Part shown: one piece after another, positions 26,512 through 35,988 of the stretch
How positions within the stretch are numbered: the first letter of the stretch is position 1
Layout of the letters: every line of letters starts with the position of its first letter
Assembly: GCA_021787665.1 (NCBI GenBank)
Contig: JAJYLN010000004.1
Span: forward strand, 73,265-137,264
DNA: 64,000 nucleotides
Origin: a bacterium
Lineage (GTDB): Bacteria > JAMCPX01
Reading direction: 5' to 3'
The notes under the pieces: generated by a model
The model's database searches: none
What the model saw: only the letters and a program-made list of their open reading frames with translations
Told to the model about the DNA's origin: nothing
Position numbers and translations under genes: made by a program

Positions 26512-29463
26512 TTACTTTATGTTCATCGGTTTATATGCGAATGCCCGGAAAAGGTCAACCTGATCGCCGAAGTTGGGGCCGACCGTGCCGGTGCCGTCCG
26601 GGTTGAGCCGTATAAAACCGTTCTCTCCCGGCGCAACGACGTTCTCGCCGAAGATAGGGTCGGTCAGATTGATGATCTGCATGTACGTGCTCCTGTTCTG
26701 GGACGGCGCCTTGCCGAAGCTCGTCGGTGGATTTATCGTGCCCATCAGCATAGGGAATTGCTGTCCCTGAAAGTTGTCCAGTCCATCGAAGTTTATGTCA
26801 TCGACCGGGATGTAGCCCCATGTCGTCGGGTCGGCCGGACTGAAGCTCGGGGGGAACCCCCCGCCGCTTGCCGGCTGACCCTTTGCAAGCTGGTCCATGG
26901 CGAGCTCGAGCGCGTAGATAATGACGTGGTCCCGATCCATCGGTACCCCGGCGGGGAGCACGGCGAACGCATAATAACTGCCCTGAGTAAAGCCGGCAAG
27001 CCCGGCCAGATAGTTTGCCGAGGTCGTCCCGGTGAAGCTCAGGGGAACGCCGGTGGCCGGGTCATCGAACAGGTGGAGCATCATATTGTAGGTACACTCG
27101 CCAAGAATGCCGCTCATCATGCCTCCATACAGCACCTGCCGTATAGCTTCCCACCACTTTGCGAAGATCATGGCACCGGGCTGTCCTATGACCGGGCTAT
27201 AGCCGGCTACGCCGTACGTGATGGAATAGCCCGCCGGAGTGAAAATCTGGGTGGGGTCGGTAAAATAGCTGTTCCAGTTCTTAAGGATAGTAACCGCCTG
27301 GGTGATAAACGTCGATGTTGTCATGGTCACGAGAGGATCCTGTACACTCTTCAGATCCGCGTACGCGTTCTCAATGAACGGAATAAAATAAGGGCCCGCG
27401 ACCGTTACATTCTGGTCCCCGTTGATCGTACCGACGTCCTTCTCGATGTTCTCCATGGCGGCGACGGTCAGTTTGTTCGGATTATGGGAGATGAGGAATG
27501 CCATCCTGTCCGACCGGAATATCTGACCCCAGTGCTCATCGCCGCCGTTGCCTTCCATGATGACACCGGGCACATTGAGAGGCTTGGTGTTCCAGTTTAC
27601 CAGATAGCCGTTCGGTGGGTTTACGGAGTACAGCCATGAGCTGTACGGGACAAACAGCTGTCCTCCCGGCCATGCGGACCATTCCCCGCTGCCGTCCCCC
27701 GGGTACGGCAGCCGATCGTCATAGCCCGCCGGGAAATGCGGCTCGCTGCCCGCAGACCAGAACGATATGTTGCCGCGCTGGTCCGCATACATGAAGTTAT
27801 GTAGGGAGGTCACCTTTGCAACCGCGTCATTGAAGTCGAGCCAGTTCTTTGCGATGTTCATCCCCACAAACCCTTCGATGGTCGAATATTCCGTCTTCCA
27901 GAATGCTACCCTGTAGGTATAGGCGAGGCCGTGTGCGAGATCGAAAGAGATCACGGGACCGTGGAAGTGCTGGCTATCGTCCACCCTGAATACATTGTAG
28001 GCAATGGGGCCCGGCCCGGTCGGGTTCCCGGCCTGATCGAGGTAGGATGCCGGCGCAGAAGGGTCCTCCCCGGCGTAATGGATCGTGTCCGAGATCCTCT
28101 CCATAGGGAGGTAGCTCCCGTTGTAGAGCACGCTGTAGTTGCTATTCGCGGTCTGGGGGTTGGTCGTAAATCCGGCACCCGCGGTATCGACCTGTTCGAC
28201 ATAGATCGTGGAGTCCTCTATCTCGCCGGATGTGGTCGTCCATCCATAGTCCTTCGTCATGCCGATAAGAATGACCGGCTCGCCCGGTATCTTCATACCG
28301 CCGACCGTTATGTCAGGGCTGTGCAGATACATCTCGTTGTCGATATTCGGCGTGGCGAAGCCCTCCTGCGGCCCGCCCCACAGGAGGGCTGAGTTGGTTG
28401 CCGATAGGGTGGGTGTGACTGCCCATGCGTTGCTGCCTTCCGTAAAGAATACGCCTAAATTTTTCCTCGTCTCAGTCATCTTCTGTATGTTGCCGTAAAA
28501 ATCTTCGATGGCCTTCTCTACCGAGCTCCGCGGGATCGACGCGAGGAACGAATATTGATCCTGCGCAGGACTACCCGTCTGGTACGTATGAAGACTCGTC
28601 AGCGAGACACCTGGAGGAATCTGCGGCTTCGTCTGCATGGGCCCGCCCGGCATGATAGCGGTCCCTCCGGGCGAATTGTTCGGGATCGTGGTCGGTGCAT
28701 TCGGGTCGTTGAGCCATCTGATATCATCGAAGACCTGTCCTGCATCGGTCGCTGCATTCGTAGCGCTCATACCCTGGCTCTGTTCAAACCAGCCTTTTAA
28801 ATAATCAAGGTCGCCGAGGTCCTGAAGCTGTCTGCCGCCTCCCGATCCGAAAAAATCAACCAGGAGGTCGACAACCGCCATGACGTCCTCAGGTGTCCAG
28901 GGGCCCGGCTCGAACACCGTATTGCCGCCCGGCGCGGGCAGGAGCTTATACGTTACGCCCCCCGGCAGGCCGTACCGGGATGTCAGTGATCTGAGATACC
29001 CGCCAAGCTGAAAAAATTCGTAGGGAACCTTCGCAAAGGCCGGATCCGAATACAGGCTTTTGATATATGCATTTATGCCGTCGCAGTACGCAAGTATCGC
29101 ATCCTTCGTCGTCGTGTCGGTAATGGCATTGAATGCGGCCTCCCGCTCCTGCGGCGTATAATAGAGGTACTGCCTCAGGGGTATGTCGGCGGCCCCGAGT
29201 GCCGGCAGGCCAATGATCTCGGACAGCGTTCCCGACCCGGCCCGTCTCATCAGCTCCATCTGGACTAGCCTGTCCTGAGCGTCGGCCCAGCCTACGCCAT
29301 AGAAAAGCGAATAATCATTGCCTGCATAGATGTGTGCGACCCCATAGCTATCGCGCACGATTGTCGGCAGTTTCGAGCCGGATGACGACTTCGAGCAGCT
29401 CTGGATAGAGATGGCCGTGACCGCAAGTAAGCACAGAAGCGTTGCAGTGCATGCTCTTTTCAT
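26512..29463 (-). CDS. Penicillin-acylase-family lipoprotein (Ntn hydrolase)
   Basis: A 983-residue exported amidase precursor. A lipobox Cys (SIQSC) ends the signal. The N-terminal A-chain region has RDSYGVAHIYAGND and GVGWADAQDRLVQMEL. The autocatalytic junction is Gly343-Ser344 (EGSNAWAV), Ser344 becoming the nucleophile of the B chain. Later landmarks include GMTKDYGWTTTSGEIED and FMYADQRGNISFWSAG. The family includes penicillin G acylase and acyl-homoserine-lactone acylases; the physiological substrate cannot be read from the sequence. It is longer than usual, with Gly/Pro-rich insertions before the junction. Operon with the DsbA-like gene. Confidence 0.92.
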   Translation of the reverse strand: MKRACTATLLCLLAVTAISIQSCSKSSSGSKLPTIVRDSYGVAHIYAGNDYSLFYGVGWADAQDRLVQMELMRRAGSGTLSEIIGLPALGAADIPLRQYLYYTPQEREAAFNAITDTTTKDAILAYCDGINAYIKSLYSDPAFAKVPYEFFQLGGYLRSLTSRYGLPGGVTYKLLPAPGGNTVFEPGPWTPEDVMAVVDLLVDFFGSGGGRQLQDLGDLDYLKGWFEQSQGMSATNAATDAGQVFDDIRWLNDPNAPTTIPNNSPGGTAIMPGGPMQTKPQIPPGVSLTSLHTYQTGSPAQDQYSFLASIPRSSVEKAIEDFYGNIQKMTETRKNLGVFFTEGSNAWAVTPTLSATNSALLWGGPQEGFATPNIDNEMYLHSPDITVGGMKIPGEPVILIGMTKDYGWTTTSGEIEDSTIYVEQVDTAGAGFTTNPQTANSNYSVLYNGSYLPMERISDTIHYAGEDPSAPASYLDQAGNPTGPGPIAYNVFRVDDSQHFHGPVISFDLAHGLAYTYRVAFWKTEYSTIEGFVGMNIAKNWLDFNDAVAKVTSLHNFMYADQRGNISFWSAGSEPHFPAGYDDRLPYPGDGSGEWSAWPGGQLFVPYSSWLYSVNPPNGYLVNWNTKPLNVPGVIMEGNGGDEHWGQIFRSDRMAFLISHNPNKLTVAAMENIEKDVGTINGDQNVTVAGPYFIPFIENAYADLKSVQDPLVTMTTSTFITQAVTILKNWNSYFTDPTQIFTPAGYSITYGVAGYSPVIGQPGAMIFAKWWEAIRQVLYGGMMSGILGECTYNMMLHLFDDPATGVPLSFTGTTSANYLAGLAGFTQGSYYAFAVLPAGVPMDRDHVIIYALELAMDQLAKGQPASGGGFPPSFSPADPTTWGYIPVDDINFDGLDNFQGQQFPMLMGTINPPTSFGKAPSQNRSTYMQIINLTDPIFGENVVAPGENGFIRLNPDGTGTVGPNFGDQVDLFRAFAYKPMNIK

Positions 29464-29543
29464 ATCAGCCCCTCCTTTATCAGCAGACGTCAGAAAATAT
29501 GGATTATTTTAGCAGGACCGGCACAGATTTGCAAGCTCACGAT

Positions 29544-29571
29544 AAAAAGGGGCGAAGCACCGCTTCGCCCC
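29544..29571 (-). terminator. Intrinsic terminator of lipoprotein gene 1
   Basis: GGGGCGAAGC/GCTTCGCCCC stem with a three-base loop, followed on the minus strand by TTTTTATC. It sits 33 bases after the stop at 29605 and closely resembles the terminator at 30922-30950. Confidence 0.9.
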
Positions 29572-29604
29572 TGCCGATCCGGATACTTTGACTCTGTCGC
29601 TGTA

Positions 29605-30843
29605 TTACTTTATCCCGCACACTTGGGAGGCCGTCCCGCCGTTTACACTCACGTCTGCACAGTCGCATGCCTGGCCGGTGAAGTTTAGGGTCAGGGTCTT
29701 GTCTGCAGTGAGCGTGAGCGTGCCGCCAGTGGGCCATTGACCGTTGCACGAGCTGTCATCGAACGTCACGTTGGTCAGCGTAGCCGTAAACTTGCCCGCA
29801 TAGCTCGTCGACGAAGTCACAATCGTACCGCACGTGGACGTGCCACTCTCCGTGATTACGGCGCCGAAAGTGCCTGTGCCGTTGACTGTCCTCGTCGTGC
29901 TTGATGACACGCTTATAGTCATGGAGGCCTTGTTGTAGGCGCCCTGCTTCAGACTCAGGGATCCACCGCCGCTCGATGTGCCGGACGCGTCCATCTCGTT
30001 CCCATCATCGACACTGAACGCGAGCTGCGAAGGGCTGCCGGAGAACGCATTGTCCACGTTCTCCCATCCGCTGAACGTGCCGGTAATGGTGTCGTTGCAT
30101 GCGTCACCCGAGGGGGCACTGCTCACGCTGCCGGTCAGGGTGATCGATCCCTTGTTCGCGAAGCTGACGCTGGTCGTGCCCTGCACCAGGCCGGTGCCGT
30201 TTTCCGCGATGCTGCCTGCCACACTCACCTGCTCGCTTCCGCCGCTGGTAAACTGCATCCCTATCGTCAGGTTGAGTGTTGTGTTGATGCTCACATCCCC
30301 AACGCTGCTATCATAGCTCCCCTTGAGGGACGCGGTCCCGTTCAATGTCTGCGTATTCCCGGTGCTGGGGTCGACGCACGAGACTTTGGTCCACGTCAAC
30401 GTCAGGTCTACGGTCCCCGAACCCGTGGTCCCGGTAGAGTTGTCCACTATGGACGAGGGAGAGCACCCGCTCCCACTCGTCGCCGCGAGCTTCAACACCG
30501 ACAAGGCGTTCAGTGCGGCGCCTTTGAACGACTGCGGCCTAACAACAAGCGTGTTTGCATTGTTGAGGACATAGGCAAGGATACTAACCTGTGGCCCAGC
30601 GGAGACCACGCTCGATACATCCGTGGGCACGCCCTGCGAGACAACCGACGAAATGACCTGACCCGCTGCACCGCCCACATTCGATACCGAAAGGCTTGCA
30701 GTAGGTATGGAATTAAGGGCACCGGAGACATTCCCACTTCCCCCGGAGCTCGTCGAGCTGCCGCATCCCGCACCGAAGCTGACTGCACCGGCGACCAACC
30801 CTACAATCGATAGCATACCGATCTTCTTTATGGGCTTCTTCAT
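29605..30843 (-). CDS. Ser/Thr/Gly-rich lipoprotein, paralogue 1
   Basis: A 412-residue surface or periplasmic lipoprotein of unknown function. The ATG at 30843 was chosen because its GGAGG site is seven bases away; an ATG two codons upstream overlaps that site. The lipobox is FGAGC. After it comes a Ser/Gly linker, the block ASLSVSNVGGAA, then a long beta-rich region. Four or more cysteines (e.g. CSPSS, CVDP, CNGQ and the CDC near the end) suggest disulfides. The last residues (SVNGGTASQVCGIK) match paralogue 2 (GATSSQVCW). No enzyme motif was found. Confidence 0.85.
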   Translation of the reverse strand: MKKPIKKIGMLSIVGLVAGAVSFGAGCGSSTSSGGSGNVSGALNSIPTASLSVSNVGGAAGQVISSVVSQGVPTDVSSVVSAGPQVSILAYVLNNANTLVVRPQSFKGAALNALSVLKLAATSGSGCSPSSIVDNSTGTTGSGTVDLTLTWTKVSCVDPSTGNTQTLNGTASLKGSYDSSVGDVSINTTLNLTIGMQFTSGGSEQVSVAGSIAENGTGLVQGTTSVSFANKGSITLTGSVSSAPSGDACNDTITGTFSGWENVDNAFSGSPSQLAFSVDDGNEMDASGTSSGGGSLSLKQGAYNKASMTISVSSSTTRTVNGTGTFGAVITESGTSTCGTIVTSSTSYAGKFTATLTNVTFDDSSCNGQWPTGGTLTLTADKTLTLNFTGQACDCADVSVNGGTASQVCGIK

Positions 30844-30865
30844 AGACATACCTCCTTCTTTCTCT

Positions 30866-30894
30866 AAACTATCCTATACGTTATCGCTTGTCAA
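30866..30894 (-). promoter_or_regulatory. Promoter of lipoprotein gene 1
   Basis: TTGACA (30889-30894), 17-base spacer and TAGTTT (30866-30871). The segment between is similar to the promoter of paralogue 2 (TTGACAAGC, CGATA, TATAG in the same order), so promoter and gene were duplicated together. Confidence 0.65.
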
Positions 30895-30921
30895 TAATCC
30901 GGATCACACCCCATGCCAAAC

Positions 30922-30950
30922 AAAAAAGGGCGAAGCTACGCTTCGCCCTT
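30922..30950 (-). terminator. Intrinsic terminator of lipoprotein gene 2
   Basis: AAGGGCGAAGC/GCTTCGCCCTT with loop GTA on the minus strand, followed by TTTTG. It is near-identical to the terminator after paralogue 1. Confidence 0.9.
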
Positions 30951-30984
30951 CCAGTTATTCTACAACGGTTATATTTTCCCTGTA

Positions 30985-32190
30985 TTACCAGCACACCTGC
31001 GACGAAGTGGCACCGGTTACCGCGGCACAGCACTGTCCGGTACTACAACTGCTGCTGCTATAGGTAAAGACAAATGACTGAGCTCCGCTGGTAATCGTTA
31101 GTGTACCGCTCGAGGGGCAAAAGGTGCACACCGTGCTATCATAGGTGAGGTTGTCAAATGCAAATGAGTACTTCCCGGAATAGCTTGTTGTACCGGTCGT
31201 AATGCTTTGTCCATTGACAAGGTACGCCACACCTGCCGTACCGCTTCCATTCAACACCGTCGTGGTTGCGGTCGTTGATATGGTCAGCGACGGGGTCGTC
31301 TGCAGATAGCTTCCCATCTTGATAGTGCCATTCGAAGTTGACGCATCGAATTCATGGCCTTCGTTCAAAACCAGGGTAAATAATGAGGCATTCCCACTGA
31401 AGGTATCGTCAATGCTAAACCATCCTGAAAAGCCTACACTGCCCTGAGAACTTGATTCTGAGCCCGTTAGATTAAGCGTTCCATCGACGGTATACTGAGC
31501 ACTTGAAGATCCGCTAACCATGCCGCTGCCGGTGAAGGTAATACCGCCGTTCCATGTCATATTCATTGAAGCGCCGGAGAAGGTTTCGCCAAAGGAAAAA
31601 TTGGTATAGGTAAGCTGTAAATCTGCCGTACCTGCACTTGAATCATACGTGCCTAACCATGAGACTACCCCATTTAAATTCATGGTAACGCCGCTGTAAG
31701 TACACGAAATGCCGTTATAGTCAACTTTTACGTCAACATTGGTCACGCTTCCGCTCGTTGTACTGTTATCCGTAACCGTAGGCGTGGCGCTGCAACCACT
31801 GTATTGAAGCGTTTTAAGAGAATTCAATTGATCGAGGATGGTCTGTTTCAGATACGTCGGTTTAATCACCAGCTTCGAAGGATTTTGAGTAATCATCGCT
31901 ATCCCAAATGTCGGCAGATTAGTCGGATCTCCCGTCGGACTGTTTGTAATAGACCCGACACTGGTGCTCTGATTAGCATAATTCGACGCATCCTGATTCA
32001 CGGTCAAAGCCTGACTTGCGGCACCGCCGACATTTGACACCGAAAGGCTTGCGTTCGGAAGGGAGCTGAGCCCACCGGAAACATTACTTCCCCCATTGGA
32101 TCCGGAGCTTGACGTGCTGCCGCAACCTGTACCGAGGCTGACCGCTCCGGCAGTCAGCAGTACAATGATTAGCATACTGAGTTTTTTCAT
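30985..32190 (-). CDS. Ser/Thr/Gly-rich lipoprotein, paralogue 2
   Basis: A 401-residue lipoprotein (lipobox LGTGC) matching paralogue 1 in layout: Ser/Gly linker, ASLSVSNVGGAA block, several cysteines, a GTASYSGKYSFAF-like strand region near the end (here TTSYSGKYSFAFDNLTYD) and a C-terminal SSQVCW. The two genes are adjacent with matching promoters, ribosome-site spacing and terminators, a clear tandem duplication with strong sequence drift in the middle. Base composition is less GC-rich than the neighbouring metabolic genes. Function unknown. Confidence 0.85.
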   Translation of the reverse strand: MKKLSMLIIVLLTAGAVSLGTGCGSTSSSGSNGGSNVSGGLSSLPNASLSVSNVGGAASQALTVNQDASNYANQSTSVGSITNSPTGDPTNLPTFGIAMITQNPSKLVIKPTYLKQTILDQLNSLKTLQYSGCSATPTVTDNSTTSGSVTNVDVKVDYNGISCTYSGVTMNLNGVVSWLGTYDSSAGTADLQLTYTNFSFGETFSGASMNMTWNGGITFTGSGMVSGSSSAQYTVDGTLNLTGSESSSQGSVGFSGWFSIDDTFSGNASLFTLVLNEGHEFDASTSNGTIKMGSYLQTTPSLTISTTATTTVLNGSGTAGVAYLVNGQSITTGTTSYSGKYSFAFDNLTYDSTVCTFCPSSGTLTITSGAQSFVFTYSSSSCSTGQCCAAVTGATSSQVCW

Positions 32191-32212
32191 AGACTTGCCT
32201 CCTTTTTCTGCT

Positions 32213-32241
32213 AAGTTATTCTATAGTATCGTGCTTGTCAA
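32213..32241 (-). promoter_or_regulatory. Promoter of lipoprotein gene 2
   Basis: TTGACA (32236-32241), 17-base spacer, TAACTT (32213-32218), with the same internal words as the promoter of paralogue 1. The -10 is poor in both, which fits regulated expression. Confidence 0.6.
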
Positions 32242-32458
32242 TGATCAAGATCACAGGTCAACAATTTCATAACGATTCTTATGATTACTGAGCTCCCCAA
32301 GACACAGGGCCTTTGCTATTGTTTTTACTCTATACCTATCAAGAATATATAGTTACCTTACTCCATACACAGAGGCGTAGCCCCATAATTCCCCCCCTGG
32401 GAATTGAGTACCCAAAAAAGTGCTTGTAAAATCGTAAAAGTTGTTTCACTATAGACAG
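32242..32458. other. Intergenic region between divergent lipoprotein and pmbA genes
   Basis: About 217 bases of lower GC. The only distinct structure is a seven-pair hairpin AATTCCC/GGGAATT (32387-32405) ahead of pmbA. TTGTAA (32424-32429), 17 bases and CACTAT (32447-32452), six bases before the pmbA ATG, is a weak promoter candidate. Nothing coding was seen. Confidence 0.4.
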
Positions 32459-33811
32459 ATGGATAGCACGACAGTGGACAGGATCGCCGGGCGGTTGTCT
32501 GCGCTTGCACGGGAGCACGCGGTGGAGGGATACGAGGCGTACCTTTCCGAGACGAGCAAGACCTCCATCTCTCTCGACGATAACCGGGGCATAGAAACAC
32601 TGCACGCCGATGAGGAGCGTGCTATCGCCGTACGGGTACTCAGGGACCAACGGCTCGGCTTCTCGTTCAGCTTCAACCCCTCGGACATCGCCCTCGAAGA
32701 GGCCTTCAAAAGGGCCCTGGACAGCACCGCGGTGCTCGAGAGGCATCCCTTCTCCTTCGTGGGAAACAGCCCGGACACCGCAGGCGCGGACCTATTCTAC
32801 GACAGTACTATAGAGAGCACGCCGAACGAGTACAAGCTCGGTCTGCTGAACGCGCTTATCGACGCGGTACACATCGATAGGAGGATCGTGAAGGTGGAAA
32901 AGCCTTCCTACGAGGAGACGATCTCCTCCGTGAGTGTGATGAACTCTTCCGGCGTACTGAAGCAGTCGAGGACTACCAGGTTCGGTCTGGGCCTGTCCGT
33001 GATCGCACGGCAGGACCGCGATTCCAACATTACCTGGGACTTTCAGGGGGCAAACACCTTCGGCACACTCGACGCGCACAGGCTCGGAAAAGGCTGTGCG
33101 GCGCTGGCCCTGAAGACGCTCGGTGGCGAAAGGCTGCGGACCGGGTCCTACGATGCAGTGTTTACCCAGCTCGTCGCGTCGCAGTTCCTCGGCATACTGG
33201 CGCGCTCGTTCGCCGCGGACGCCGTGTACAAGAAGACCTCCCTGCTCGCGGACAGGCTCGGTCAGCGGGTCCTTCCGGAGCACATCACGATCACGGACGA
33301 CCCCTTGCTGAAGGACGGGCTGGGGTCCGTGCCCTTCGACGCCGAGGGCTCGCCTTCCGTACGCAAGCCGCTTGTAGATAACGGCGTTGCAGCTACCTTC
33401 CTCTACGACAATCTCTACGCGTCGCTCATGGCGGCGCATACGACCGGCAATTCAGTACGGCCCTCAGTCACCCAACCACCGTCCATAGGCTCCACCAACC
33501 TTGTCCTGGGCTCCGACAGGACCGGTGAAGAGGACTTGGAGCGGGCGCTCTACGATGGCCCGGTCATAACGGAGCTCATGGGCGTGCACACGGTCAACCC
33601 GGTGACCGGGGAATTTTCCCTGGGCGCGCGGGGATACGCCGTAAAGTCCGGGGTCTTCCATGCACCCCTGAAGGACATCACGGTTGCCGGTAACCTGTTC
33701 GACCTTCTGATGAAGGTCCGGGCCACCGGCCGGGATCAGCTTCTCTACGGCACGATCATGACACCGTCGCTCCTCATAACGCAACTGAAGATCGCGGGGG
33801 CGGACGCATGA
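32459..33811 (+). CDS. pmbA: TldD/PmbA (TldE) family metalloprotease
   Basis: A 450-residue member of the TldD/TldE family, which together mature peptide antibiotics such as microcin B17 and act on unfolded peptides. It resembles the PmbA/TldE partner, which usually lacks the HExxxH zinc motif, and none is visible here. Conserved parts include ARDFGLGLSV-like (RFGLGLSVIARQ), GSYDAVFTQLVAS, DAEGSPSVRKPLVDNGV and the end region GARGYAVKSGVFHAPLKDITVAGNL. The ATG at 32459 gives the normal length; a TTG six codons upstream is possible. No tldD is adjacent. It overlaps the phosphatase gene as ATGA. Confidence 0.9.
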   Translation: MDSTTVDRIAGRLSALAREHAVEGYEAYLSETSKTSISLDDNRGIETLHADEERAIAVRVLRDQRLGFSFSFNPSDIALEEAFKRALDSTAVLERHPFSFVGNSPDTAGADLFYDSTIESTPNEYKLGLLNALIDAVHIDRRIVKVEKPSYEETISSVSVMNSSGVLKQSRTTRFGLGLSVIARQDRDSNITWDFQGANTFGTLDAHRLGKGCAALALKTLGGERLRTGSYDAVFTQLVASQFLGILARSFAADAVYKKTSLLADRLGQRVLPEHITITDDPLLKDGLGSVPFDAEGSPSVRKPLVDNGVAATFLYDNLYASLMAAHTTGNSVRPSVTQPPSIGSTNLVLGSDRTGEEDLERALYDGPVITELMGVHTVNPVTGEFSLGARGYAVKSGVFHAPLKDITVAGNLFDLLMKVRATGRDQLLYGTIMTPSLLITQLKIAGADA

Positions 33812-34521
33812 AGACAGTGTCCTTCGGCAAAACCAACGTGGGCATGAAGCGTACCCACAACGAGGACGCATTCTACCGTAACGACGAAAGGGGATTGTAT
33901 ATCGTGGCGGACGGTATGGGGGGCCACCGGGCCGGCGAGGTAGCGAGCAAGATGGCCGTGGACAGCATCGAAAGCCACCTGCAAGGCCAGAAGCACATGG
34001 ACGACCGTTCGCTCGTCGACGCTATTTACGTCGCAAATAACAACATCTTCAAGTCTGCAGCCGCGAACAGCCGGTACACCGGCATGGGGACGACGGTCGT
34101 ATCGGTACTGATGACCGACGCGCTGGTCTCGCTGTGCCATGTCGGGGACTCGAGGGCATACCTGTTACGCGAGGGCAGGCTGATACAGCTCACCGAGGAC
34201 CACACCTATGTAAACGAGCAGTTCAAGAACGGTCTGATCACAGAGCAACAGATGGAGACCCATGCAATGAAGAACGTCCTCACGAGGTCGCTCGGCTTCT
34301 CCGAGAAGCTGGAGATCGCATCGCAGAAGCTCGACCTACACCCGTTAGACAGGTACATACTCTGCTCGGACGGGCTTACGCACATGGTCCGGGACGAGGT
34401 TATCGCGGAGATCGCCAGCATACCGGATGCCGTCCACGCGGTGTCCACGCTGATCGACGTGGCCAACACGAACGGCGGAGACGACAACATCACGGTGCTG
34501 GTTATCGATGCGGTCGAGTGA
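33808..34521 (+). CDS. PP2C-type serine/threonine phosphatase (Stp/PrpC)
   Basis: A 237-residue cytoplasmic phosphatase. The metal-binding motifs of the PPM family are intact: TNVGMKRTHNEDA, ADGMGGHRAGE, HVGDSRAYLL, and the C-terminal GGDDNITVLVI. Such proteins usually reverse Hanks-type kinase phosphorylation; no kinase gene is in this window. It is coupled to pmbA by a four-base overlap and lies 12 bases before pyruvate kinase, so pmbA-phosphatase-pyk may form one transcript. Confidence 0.94.
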   Translation: MKTVSFGKTNVGMKRTHNEDAFYRNDERGLYIVADGMGGHRAGEVASKMAVDSIESHLQGQKHMDDRSLVDAIYVANNNIFKSAAANSRYTGMGTTVVSVLMTDALVSLCHVGDSRAYLLREGRLIQLTEDHTYVNEQFKNGLITEQQMETHAMKNVLTRSLGFSEKLEIASQKLDLHPLDRYILCSDGLTHMVRDEVIAEIASIPDAVHAVSTLIDVANTNGGDDNITVLVIDAVE

Positions 34522-34533
34522 TGTGTACAGCAC

Positions 34534-35988
34534 ATGGAGACCCGCTCGCATAAGACGAAGATCGTCTGCACCATAGGACCCTCATCCAGCTCGCCCGACG
34601 TCATCGGCAGGCTGATACGGGCAGGCATGGACGTTGCACGGCTCAACCTTTCCCACGGCACGGTCTCCGAGCATATCCGGACGATGGGCCTCGTCAGATC
34701 CGTGGCCAGGGGCATCGGCAGGACCGTAGGCATCATGATCGACCTGCCGGGACCCAAGATCAGGGTGGGGACCCTCAGACACGCGCCCGTATTCTTAAAA
34801 AAGCACGACATCGTCACCCTGGTACAGGGAGGCGCCTCAGACGACAGCCGCGTTATTCCTGTGGAGATGGAAGGCCTTGCGGACGCGGCCTATAGAAACG
34901 ACGTCATCTACCTGAACGACGGCTTCATACAGCTCAAGGTCATCGCCGTGGGCAAGGACGGGGTGTCGTGCAGGGTCGTAATCGGGGGGACACTGTTGTC
35001 GCACAAGGGCCTGAACATACCCGGGATGCTCCCGGACACCGGGGCAATTACGGGCCGCGACGCACGCATCATTGACACCTTTTCCAGCCGGGGCGCCGAC
35101 ATCTTCAGCATATCGTTCGTGCGGTCCCGGGACGACGTTATCAGGGTAAGGGCACGTGCCCGGCGAAGTGGCCACGACCCGGTGATAGTCGCAAAGATCG
35201 AGCGCCGGGAGGCGGTGAAGCGCATCGACGCCATCCTGGACGTGGCGGACGGCATCATGATCGCGCGCGGGGATCTCGGCGTCGAGATACCGATCGAGCG
35301 AGTGCCGGTCGTCCAGAAGATGCTCATCCGCAGAGCGAATGACCGGAACAGGGTCGTCATCACGGCCACGCAGATGTTGCTCTCGATGACCGAGCACATA
35401 CGTCCCACGCGTGCGGAGGTAACGGATGTGGCAAACGCCATCCTCGACGGCACCGATGCGGTCATGCTGTCCGAGGAGACCGCGATGGGGGACTATCCGT
35501 TAGAGACCGTCAGGATGATGGGCCGTATAGCCTCGATAACCGAGGCGCAGAGAGAGGAGATCGGATGTCCGTACGACAGCGGCCTGCCAGGTACCGGCCG
35601 GACGCGGGAAAGGGGAACAGCCGAATACGGGATGGCGCTCAATGTCCGGGACATCGTCCGGACCATGCGGATTAAACTGGTAGTGGCTGTACATACGCGC
35701 TACACGGCCGTACACAGCATCTCGAGGATCAAGTCAGGATGCTGGATCGTATCCACGGCTCTCCCCGGAAAAGGCACACACCTGCTGAACCTGTCGTATG
35801 GCGTACTTCCGGTGCAGGAAAGCGCGCATGCCCCGGGGAAGGTCCTAACGGGATACCTGCGCAGGAACGGGCTGGTCAGGCCGGGTGATAGGGTGCTCAG
35901 GATCGAGGGATCCCCTGACCATGGCCATGAGGGCATCGCTTCTCTGGACATCATGACGATGCGGGGTAACGCATGGAAAGGCTTTTGA
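34534..35988 (+). CDS. pyk: Pyruvate kinase
   Basis: Final step of glycolysis, PEP + ADP to pyruvate + ATP. The 484 residues show TKIVCTIGPSS, the MDVARLNLSHG loop, MIDLPGPKIRVG, the active-site signature VAKIERREAV, MIARGDLGVEIP and DAVMLSEETAMGDYP. The C-terminal effector domain is present but diverged (IVRTMRIKLVVAVHTRYTAVHSI). It overlaps the amidase start by 16 bases. Confidence 0.96.
   Translation: METRSHKTKIVCTIGPSSSSPDVIGRLIRAGMDVARLNLSHGTVSEHIRTMGLVRSVARGIGRTVGIMIDLPGPKIRVGTLRHAPVFLKKHDIVTLVQGGASDDSRVIPVEMEGLADAAYRNDVIYLNDGFIQLKVIAVGKDGVSCRVVIGGTLLSHKGLNIPGMLPDTGAITGRDARIIDTFSSRGADIFSISFVRSRDDVIRVRARARRSGHDPVIVAKIERREAVKRIDAILDVADGIMIARGDLGVEIPIERVPVVQKMLIRRANDRNRVVITATQMLLSMTEHIRPTRAEVTDVANAILDGTDAVMLSEETAMGDYPLETVRMMGRIASITEAQREEIGCPYDSGLPGTGRTRERGTAEYGMALNVRDIVRTMRIKLVVAVHTRYTAVHSISRIKSGCWIVSTALPGKGTHLLNLSYGVLPVQESAHAPGKVLTGYLRRNGLVRPGDRVLRIEGSPDHGHEGIASLDIMTMRGNAWKGF

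Noticed and set aside
25063-27639. 858-codon plus-strand open frame across fabI, the DsbA-like gene and the penicillin-acylase gene
   Set aside because: It spans three confident minus-strand genes and the terminator between two of them, and has antisense composition (Arg/His-rich) with no domain.
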